Source of the DNA: CAZOIA01 sp964579675
GTDB taxonomy: Bacteria > Planctomycetota > Phycisphaerae > UBA1845 > PWPN01
DNA: 10,260 nucleotides
Reading direction: 5' to 3'
Assembly (NCBI GenBank): GCA_964579675.1
Contig: CAZOIA010000195.1
Coordinates: forward strand, 1-10,260
Position 1 is the stretch's first letter. Every line of letters begins with the position of its first letter. The position numbers and the translations under genes are program-made. Of the stretch, positions 4,750 to 10,260 are shown piece after piece. Under the pieces are notes generated by a model, which did not search any database, was not told where the DNA came from, and worked only from the letters and a program-made list of their open reading frames with translations.

Positions 4750-5709
4750 TCAGGGTTGGACCGGCGCGTAGGCGTTTCGCTGCGGAATCTCGAGTCGGTC
4801 GAACGGCTTGTAATCCTCGATCCTGCCCACGCGAGCGAGCCGGGTCCATTTCCGCAGGACCCCTCGGCCATTGTTGCCCTCGGCGAACTTCGCGGTGCCA
4901 TAGCCAGCGCCTTTGGTGCGGGAGAGGTTGGAGGAGAAATACTTGATCCCCGTGATCTTGCCGTCCTGGTCGCGCAACCAGTCGATAAAGATCACGGAGT
5001 GGCCACCGCGGGGCGCGGTGCTGTAGTCGCAGAAATCGCCGGGGCGAGCTGCCTCGAAGTCGGTGATCGCCCGGCCCAGACCGTAGGCCACGATCCCTTT
5101 CCGGGGGCTGTCGCCTTTCCCCTCGATGTACCAGAGCTGCAGGAGGTTGAACAGGTCGTGGAAGGTCATTCCATTGAAGTCGTCGGGATCGAGGCCCTTC
5201 TGGACGTTCCGCAGCTTCATGGCGCGGATGAAAATCTCGAAGGTGAGCCCGCAGCAGTAGCTGCACCGTGACCCGTCGGGGTAGGCCTTGGCTACGACGT
5301 AACCCTTGTACCACATGTCCTGGGTGACACCGTTGTAGATGTCGTACTCCCTGGGGTCCCAGCTACAGTGATAGGGATAGGAGCCGTCGAGCGGGTAGGC
5401 TTCGATGACCTTGAGCACGTAGGGATTGAGCGAGCCCTCGTCATCGTCGGCCACCATCTCCTCCTTGGCGAACGCCTTGGCGAGGGCCTTGTCAACCGGC
5501 GAGAAGCCGCGATGGTCAAGCGGGTAGGGCCGCGGCGGAATAGTGTCGCGTTTCGGTGTCGGCTTGGCGGCCTCCTGGGTGGTGGTTGTCTGCGTGACCG
5601 TCACCCGCTGCTGGTCGGGCGGACCGCCCGGCGTCGCCTGGCAGCCGACGATGGTCAACGCGGCCGCGATGAGTCCGATCCGTAACCTGTAGATGTCCCC
5701 ATAGAACAT
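4750..5709 (-). CDS. Secreted lipoprotein with NlpC/P60-like thiol peptidase domain
   Basis: The likely role is a cell-envelope thiol hydrolase or amidase acting outside the cytoplasm. The substrate is unknown. The 319-residue product starts with a signal peptide (basic near 8-10, hydrophobic 11-21) ending in IVGC, with Cys23 as lipidation site. A Thr/Gln/Pro-rich linker (about 24-65) follows. The C-terminal part carries SRCSYCCGLTFE at 147-158, which resembles the NlpC/P60 nucleophile motif [D]C-S-G-L with Cys152 as nucleophile. RPGDFCDYS at 222-230 resembles the family's PGDLVFF, and GGHSVIFIDW at 235-244 supplies the likely catalytic His237. GGAGG 6 bases before ATG 5709 fixes the start. 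The Cys pattern (115, 149, 152, 153, 227) is unusual for the family. It stands divergent from the transporter gene and 147 bases ahead of purE. Assignment to the broad CHAP/NlpC papain-like group is firmer than to a subfamily. Confidence 0.72.
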   Translation of the reverse strand: MFYGDIYRLRIGLIAAALTIVGCQATPGGPPDQQRVTVTQTTTTQEAAKPTPKRDTIPPRPYPLDHRGFSPVDKALAKAFAKEEMVADDDEGSLNPYVLKVIEAYPLDGSYPYHCSWDPREYDIYNGVTQDMWYKGYVVAKAYPDGSRCSYCCGLTFEIFIRAMKLRNVQKGLDPDDFNGMTFHDLFNLLQLWYIEGKGDSPRKGIVAYGLGRAITDFEAARPGDFCDYSTAPRGGHSVIFIDWLRDQDGKITGIKYFSSNLSRTKGAGYGTAKFAEGNNGRGVLRKWTRLARVGRIEDYKPFDRLEIPQRNAYAPVQP

Positions 5710-5733
5710 GTCTAGCCTCCGATCATGCCGCGA

Positions 5734-5753
5734 ACCTGGCGTATCGGCCAGGT
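5734..5753 (-). other. Hairpin in the leader of the lipoprotein gene
   Basis: ACCTGGC (5734-5740) and GCCAGGT (5747-5753) form a 7-bp stem with a 6-base loop. It lies 13 bases upstream of the SD and could be a leader structure or a binding site. Its role is unknown. Confidence 0.35.
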
Positions 5754-5876
5754 AACCCGCCGGCAGCCTATCCGCCGCGAGCCGGGCGGGCAAGGCAACG
5801 CGTGCGCCGCTGCAAGGCATACCACATAGCGATTGGGACGTGGAGGAAAAGCAGGTGCCATCATGCTCGGGTACTT

Positions 5877-5894
5877 GCGGCAATGAATTGCCGC
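5877..5894. promoter_or_regulatory. Perfect 8-bp palindrome, operator-like
   Basis: GCGGCAAT and ATTGCCGC flank a 2-base centre (GA), giving a symmetric 18-base site. It lies 168 bases before the lipoprotein start and 119 bases before the transporter start. That shape suits a dimeric helix-turn-helix repressor acting on either gene. No regulator gene is adjacent, so the role is inferred from symmetry and position. Confidence 0.4.
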
Positions 5895-6012
5895 GGTCCT
5901 TGAGGTTGCCCCTGGTCCCTCGGTCGGCGTCGCTCGCCCCTCAGCCCCGGCCCGGGGCGCTCGTGGCTTGCTTTTCACAAGATCGGGTCGCCCCTAAACT
6001 CTCAGCCTGCCC

Positions 6013-7974
6013 ATGAGAGAAGATCGCGAACTCGCTGAATTCCGCGGCATCATGACCGCCCCCGACAAGTGGGAGAGCGGCTTCAATCTCAAGAGCGTTT
6101 TCGCCGCCCTGTTCATCGGGATGGTGATGATGCCGGGCAGCATGTACATGGGGCTGATCGCCGGTGCGGGTCTCGGTCCGGCGGCCCAATGGGTGACGGT
6201 GATACTCTTCATCGAGGTGGCCCGGCGGGCGTTTGCCACGATGAAGAGCCCCGAGATCTTCGTGCTGTACTATATGGCGGGGGCGGCGATCACCGTGCCC
6301 TACACGGGGCTATTGTGGAACCAGTTCCTCGTGCAGTCCGATGCCGCCGCCGCCCAGGGTCTGACGCACCAGTTCCCGATCTGGTTCGCCCCGGGCGAGG
6401 AGGTGCTCAGGCAGCGGACGTTCTTTCACTGGGGCTGGGCCCCGGCAATCGGGCTGGTGCTGCTCCAGCAGGCATTCACCCGGATCGAGCGGTTTGGCCT
6501 GGGGTACGTGCTGTTCCGGATCACGTCTGACGTGGAACGGCTAGGCTTCCCGATGGCCCCGGTGGGAGCGGCGGGGGTCGTCGCCCTGGCGGAGACCTCC
6601 TCGGGCCGCGAGTCCTGGCGGTGGCGGGTGTTCTCGATCGGGGCGGTGATCGGGTTGGGTTTCGGGTTCGTTTACGTCGGGATACCGACCATCAGTGGGG
6701 CGCTGCTCCTGGAACCGATCCAGCCGATCGACATCCCCTGGACCGACCTGACGCCCAGGACCGAATCGTTCCTGCCCGCCGTCCCGCTGGGGATCTCGCT
6801 CGATCTGGGCCACTATATCCTGGGCATGGTCCTGCCGTTCTGGGCGATGTGCGGGGAGTTCATCGGCATGGTATTGACCGTCATCGCCAACCCGATCCTG
6901 CACCGTACCGGCATCCTGGCGACCTGGTCCCCCGGTTCCGATACCGTGGGCACGCAGTTCGCCAACACGGTGGACTTCTACTTCAGCTTCGGCATCGGGA
7001 TCACGGTTGCCATCGCGCTGATCGGCTTTTATCACGTTTTCAGTACGTTGCGCCGCTCGCGGTCGGCCGGCGATGATCGGGATGGGCGCCCTGATTGGCG
7101 CCGGCTGTTCCATCCGCCGGCAGGTCGCGGGGACATCAGCCTGTGGATCGCCCTGGCGATCTGGCTCGGGTCGACGCTGACCTACATCTCGCTGTGCCAC
7201 TTCTGGCTTGTGCCGCGCTTCCCCCTGTGGATCCTGATCGGCTACGGGTTCGCTTACACCCCGGTGATCACCTACGTCTCCGCGCGGATGGAGGGCGTGG
7301 TCGGTCAGCACGTGGAGATACCGCTCATTCGCGAGGCGGTGTTCATCTTCTCCGGTTACAAGGATATCGACATCTGGTTCGCGCCGATTCCGCTGAGCCA
7401 GGACAGCTCGAACGTGGTGTACTTCCGCCAGGTGGAGCTGACGGGCACGAAGATCACCAGCCTGCTCAAGGCGGAGGTGGTGATCCTGCCCATCATGCTG
7501 ATATCCCTGGTGCTGTTCAGCCAGTTCATCTGGCGCCTGGCCCCGATCCCCTCCCCCGTTTATCCGTTCACGGAGAAGATGTGGGAGCTGCAGGCGTTCA
7601 ACCTCTGCCTGATGTACTCCGCCACCACCGAGGGCGGGGGAACGTTTGCCCAGGCGTTCGACCCGGTTTACGTGGCTGCGGGTACCGGCATCTCGCTGGC
7701 CTCTTACTCCTTGATGGCTTACCTGGGTTTGCCGATCATGCTGGCTTACGGGCTGATCCGCGGCCTCGGCGCCAGCATGCTTCCCCACTTCGTGATCCCG
7801 CACTTCACCGGCGCCCTGGTGGGGCGGTACTTCTTCTACAAGCGCTTCGGGCTGCAATGGCGGCAGTACGCACCCGTGCTCATGGCGGGTTTCGGTTGCG
7901 GGATGGGGTTGATCAGTATGTTGGCCCTGGGATTCGCCCTGGTGTCGAAGTCGGTGTTCCAGTTGCCGTATTGA
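6013..7974 (+). CDS. Polytopic membrane protein, OPT-like (oligopeptide transporter superfamily)
   Basis: The likely role is a secondary transporter in the inner membrane; the substrate is not known. The 653-residue product has at least a dozen hydrophobic segments. The first (about 27-52) begins after a short charged N-terminus and reads NLKSVFAALFIG...YMGLIAGAGLG, in the manner of OPT N-terminal helices. The C-terminus (RYFFYKRFGLQWRQYAPVLMAGFGCGMGLISMLALGF) resembles the closing helices of bacterial OPT proteins and the planctomycete DUF6785/DUF6784 group. A charged cytoplasmic or periplasmic loop lies near residues 346-373, and YPFTEKMWELQ is near 517-527. An in-frame TAA at 5995 makes ATG 6013 the earliest start; ATG 6052 is an alternative. 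Neither has an SD. No binding protein or ATPase is adjacent, consistent with a secondary carrier. The family call is from recollected similarity, not a search. Confidence 0.7.
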   Translation: MREDRELAEFRGIMTAPDKWESGFNLKSVFAALFIGMVMMPGSMYMGLIAGAGLGPAAQWVTVILFIEVARRAFATMKSPEIFVLYYMAGAAITVPYTGLLWNQFLVQSDAAAAQGLTHQFPIWFAPGEEVLRQRTFFHWGWAPAIGLVLLQQAFTRIERFGLGYVLFRITSDVERLGFPMAPVGAAGVVALAETSSGRESWRWRVFSIGAVIGLGFGFVYVGIPTISGALLLEPIQPIDIPWTDLTPRTESFLPAVPLGISLDLGHYILGMVLPFWAMCGEFIGMVLTVIANPILHRTGILATWSPGSDTVGTQFANTVDFYFSFGIGITVAIALIGFYHVFSTLRRSRSAGDDRDGRPDWRRLFHPPAGRGDISLWIALAIWLGSTLTYISLCHFWLVPRFPLWILIGYGFAYTPVITYVSARMEGVVGQHVEIPLIREAVFIFSGYKDIDIWFAPIPLSQDSSNVVYFRQVELTGTKITSLLKAEVVILPIMLISLVLFSQFIWRLAPIPSPVYPFTEKMWELQAFNLCLMYSATTEGGGTFAQAFDPVYVAAGTGISLASYSLMAYLGLPIMLAYGLIRGLGASMLPHFVIPHFTGALVGRYFFYKRFGLQWRQYAPVLMAGFGCGMGLISMLALGFALVSKSVFQLPY

Positions 7975-8160
7975 AGGCCGGCACGCTCACTCTGCGAAGC
8001 CGCAAGCGGCCGAGCCAGGAACTCGTCAGGAAAACGAGGTCCGGCGCCGGTGCCGGGGCGGACTGAAACGGTCTCCAGGGTGAGAAAAGATGAGAAGGGG
8101 GCGCACCGGGCAGCGATCGCGGATACAATGATATAGCAAGCAGCAACGAATTGATCGATC

Positions 8161-10260
8161 ATGCCCGAATGTGAAGCGAAGGAATATCTCGACGCGAGTT
8201 TGCGCGTGGCCAAGGGCCGGCTCAAGCTGGTAACGGCTGCGACCGCGGGTGGAGCCTGGTTGGCAGGGACAATCCTGTCGGCGCTGTTGTTCGTCGTGCT
8301 GGACCACTGGCTGCCCGGCGGCATGTCGGATACGGCCCGGGTGACGGCGACGCGGCTGTATCTGTTGGCCAGCGCGGCCTGGGTGGCGGCAGCGGCGGCA
8401 CGGCCGCTGGCCCGACGAATCAATGATCTCTACGCGGCCCGTATGATCGAGCGTTGGCACCGCGAGTTCCGCAACACGCTCGTTGACGCACTTCAACTGT
8501 CGAGACACGCGGAGTTGCCCGGGTCGGTTCGGGCCGCGGTGATAGGGCAAGCGGCGGGCGAGGTCACCCAGGTGGACGTCCGCGCCAGCGTTCCGACGGG
8601 GAGACTGCGATGGGCTGGTTGTGCCGTTGCTGCTACGCTGATGATGTTCGGAATGTACGCGGCGGTTTCGCCGAAGCCGGTGCTGCCGAGCCTGATGCGG
8701 GCGTTCGGGTCTGGTATCGGAGCCCCGACCCGTACGCGGATCGGCGAACTCTCACCCGACGACCGTGCATCGGTGCTCTGCGGTGAACCCGTGCGCTTCC
8801 AGGCCCGGATTGGCGGGAGGCGACCGGCGGAGGCATTCGTGCGGTTCAGTCTGGATGGCGGGGCAACGTGGGTGGCGGGACAGCAACTGGAGCTGGACCC
8901 GCCGTCGGGCGACGCTTCAGAGGGCGTCTGGCAGGCGGTCAAGGCGGCCCGGGACGTCCAGCGGTCCATGGCCTGGCAGGTGGTTGCCGGCGATGCGAGG
9001 TCTGAGATCCGGCATCTTCAGGTTCGTCCGGTGCCGGAGATCACCGCGATCGATCTGCGATACGACTACCCGCCGTACACGCGCCTGCCGCCGACCACGC
9101 AGCCGGGGGGCGAAATCGACGCGATTGTGGGCACGAAGGTGACGATCCGCGCGTCGGCGAGCGGGCCGATCCATGACCCGATCCTGGTCACCGGCCAATC
9201 GCCGGCCGAGAAGCGGCGGGTGCTGGCCGGCCCATCACCCGAAGCGCCGACGGAGCTGGCGGCGACGCTGACGGTGGTGAAGGATGACGTGTATCGGATC
9301 GAGTACCGCGATGACCACGGTGAGCCCAACCGCGAGCCGATCCTGCATCCGATCCACGCCCGGCCCGACAGATCACCAACGATCAGGATCGATCGCCCCG
9401 GCCGGCAGGCGGAGATGCTGGCCGAGGAGGTGTTTTCTCTGGCGGCGCGGGTGGAGGATGATTTCGGCCTGACGGGAGCTGCACTATCGTACCGGCGTGC
9501 GGGTGAGCGGTCGGCCACCGACATCCCTCTGGCGCTGGTGTCTCAGGGACAGCGACCAGCCGGCGAAATCGACCAGCGAATCGCCCTATCGCAGATGAAC
9601 GCCCGAGCAGGTGAGGTGATCGAATGGTGGGTGTCGGCATGGGACAACCGTGAGGATCTCCGCGGACAAGCTGCATACCAGCGGGGCGAAAGCGAGATAC
9701 GTAGGCTCGTGATCCGCGAGCCGGAACGACCCCCGGAGCGAGCGGAGGAAGATGAAGACCGGGAGGTTGAGCCACCGTCCGAGCCGAGCGACGGGGATAC
9801 CGGCAAGCAGCAGCCGACAACAGACGATGTCGCCGGGGAAGATACTCCGCCGGGTGACGGACAAGATACCTTGCCAGCGACCCAACCGAGCGACGCGTCC
9901 GAGACGCAAGACCAGCAGCGGGCGCTCGGAGACTTCGCGCAAGCCCACACCAAGGAACTGAGCACGCTGGCCAAGTATCTGCCCGAGCCCGGTGGTACCG
10001 ACGCAGGTGCGAACCGAGGTAATAGCCCGGGCGAAGAGCAAGGCGAGGGCCGGGGCGAAGGGCAAGGCGAGGGCCAAAGCGAGGGCGACCAGCAGACGAC
10101 AGCGACCGATGGCCGCGGCCAGGGCCAAGGGGAAGGACAGGAGCAGGGCGACGGCCGGGGCGAAGGGCAAGGCGAGGGCCAGAGCGAGGGCGGGCAGCAG
10201 ACGACGGCAGCCGATGGCCGCGGCCAGGGCCAAGGGGAAGGACAGGAACAGGGCGACGGC
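8161..10260 (+). CDS. DUF4175-like large membrane protein with Gly/Gln/Glu repeat tail (3' end outside window)
   Basis: The frame is open from ATG 8161 to the last base, 700 codons without a stop, so the gene continues beyond the window. An in-frame TGA at 8152 makes 8161 the earliest ATG. No good SD is seen. Hydrophobic segments lie near residues 24-47, 64-80 and 150-169, the arrangement of DUF4175-type proteins. The extracytoplasmic part has IDLRYDYPPYTRLPP at 297-311, VEDDFGLTGAALSYRR at 431-446 and EWWVSAWDNRE at 488-498, which recall planctomycete members of this family. From about 520 on it turns acidic, Pro/Gln-rich and disordered. It ends in two 35-residue repeats (630-664 and 665-699). 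In many planctomycetes such genes follow moxR and DUF58 genes; here the upstream neighbour is a transporter. The function is unknown. The repeat tail can make it look like circumsporozoite protein, which is misleading. Confidence 0.8.
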   Translation, partial: MPECEAKEYLDASLRVAKGRLKLVTAATAGGAWLAGTILSALLFVVLDHWLPGGMSDTARVTATRLYLLASAAWVAAAAARPLARRINDLYAARMIERWHREFRNTLVDALQLSRHAELPGSVRAAVIGQAAGEVTQVDVRASVPTGRLRWAGCAVAATLMMFGMYAAVSPKPVLPSLMRAFGSGIGAPTRTRIGELSPDDRASVLCGEPVRFQARIGGRRPAEAFVRFSLDGGATWVAGQQLELDPPSGDASEGVWQAVKAARDVQRSMAWQVVAGDARSEIRHLQVRPVPEITAIDLRYDYPPYTRLPPTTQPGGEIDAIVGTKVTIRASASGPIHDPILVTGQSPAEKRRVLAGPSPEAPTELAATLTVVKDDVYRIEYRDDHGEPNREPILHPIHARPDRSPTIRIDRPGRQAEMLAEEVFSLAARVEDDFGLTGAALSYRRAGERSATDIPLALVSQGQRPAGEIDQRIALSQMNARAGEVIEWWVSAWDNREDLRGQAAYQRGESEIRRLVIREPERPPERAEEDEDREVEPPSEPSDGDTGKQQPTTDDVAGEDTPPGDGQDTLPATQPSDASETQDQQRALGDFAQAHTKELSTLAKYLPEPGGTDAGANRGNSPGEEQGEGRGEGQGEGQSEGDQQTTATDGRGQGQGEGQEQGDGRGEGQGEGQSEGGQQTTAADGRGQGQGEGQEQGDG
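10048..10257 (+). repeat. Two tandem copies of a 105-bp in-frame repeat
   Basis: Copy 1 (10048-10152) and copy 2 (10153-10257) differ at 7 of 105 bases by eye, and the reading frame is kept. Each encodes 35 residues rich in Gly, Gln and Glu with a QQTTA.DGRGQGQGEG core. At protein level only two residues differ (Asp to Gly, Thr to Ala). Shorter 6-12 base sub-repeats (GGCGAGGGC, GGCCAGGGC) lie inside the unit. The array may run on past the window edge, so its total copy number is unknown. Confidence 0.93.

Larger units (their letters stand above)
5710..6012. other. Divergent intergenic region between lipoprotein and transporter genes
   Basis: These 303 bases hold the start regions of two divergent genes. 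I see no gene here. It contains the lipoprotein SD (5716-5720), a hairpin in its leader (5734-5753), an 18-base palindrome (5877-5894) and a GC palindrome GCCCCGGCCCGGGGC (5944-5958). On the plus strand TTTTCA (5972-5977), a 17-base spacer and TAAACT (5995-6000) make a weak promoter-like pair that would start transcription almost at the transporter ATG. Confidence 0.6.

Noticed and set aside
4133..5314. Minus-strand 393-codon frame running through purE and the lipoprotein gene
   Set aside because: It is in a different frame from both well-supported genes and is Arg/Gly/Pro-rich. It is a shadow.
6541..7857. Minus-strand 438-codon frame opposite the transporter
   Set aside because: The translation is rich in Arg, Gln, His and Asp, as expected from antisense of hydrophobic codons. 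It has no motifs.
7095..8066. Plus-strand 323-codon frame overlapping the transporter's 3' half
   Set aside because: It is the +1 shadow of the transporter and extends only by chance into the gap. It lacks the hydrophobic pattern and a start signal.
9586..10233. Minus-strand frame with Ala/Leu-rich hydrophobic stretches resembling membrane helices
   Set aside because: It is the antisense of Gly/Gln/Glu repeat codons, which yields Ala-Leu-Pro runs. It is a repeat artefact opposite the real DUF4175-like frame.
10048..10257. Repeats considered as a CRISPR array
   Set aside because: The unit is 105 bp, in frame and contiguous without unique spacers. It is a coding tandem repeat.

Overview
The window is GC-rich bacterial chromosome. 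The gene content and style suggest a planctomycete, probably Phycisphaerae-like: a large DUF4175-type membrane protein with a Gly/Gln/Glu-rich repeat tail, an OPT-like polytopic transporter standing alone, and tiny Cys-box secreted peptides. This placement is an inference from protein style; no rRNA or other marker is present.

Layout. On the left, lysA (149-1429, +) encodes diaminopimelate decarboxylase, with a plausible sigma70-type promoter just upstream. It converges on a long block of minus-strand genes. In order of transcription these are: a secreted NlpC/P60-like lipoprotein (5709-4750); purE (4602-4093) and mtnA (4100-3018), which overlap by 8 bases; and four very small genes (2795-2652, 2515-2390, 2252-2118, 1941-1777) of 41-54 codons. 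Two plus-strand genes fill the right side: an OPT-like membrane transporter (6013-7974), divergent from the lipoprotein gene, and a large DUF4175-like protein (from 8161) that stays open to the window edge and ends in two copies of a 105-bp in-frame repeat.

How the parts work together. LysA (last step of lysine synthesis), PurE (de novo purine synthesis) and MtnA (methionine salvage) are housekeeping enzymes. Only purE-mtnA looks translationally coupled. The lipoprotein, the transporter and the DUF4175-like protein belong to the cell envelope, but nothing in the window ties them into one pathway.

Most unusual part. The stretch 1777-2795 looks like intergenic filler to a standard gene caller. 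It reads as four consecutive minus-strand mini-genes. Each has a Shine-Dalgarno sequence, a basic N-terminus, one hydrophobic helix ending at a Cys in a lipobox-like context, and a short tail. The genes are separated by about 136-176 bases that contain inverted repeats. They look like diverged paralogues of a small exported peptide or lipopeptide family whose function I cannot name.

I saw no tRNA, rRNA, CRISPR array, transposase or phage gene.
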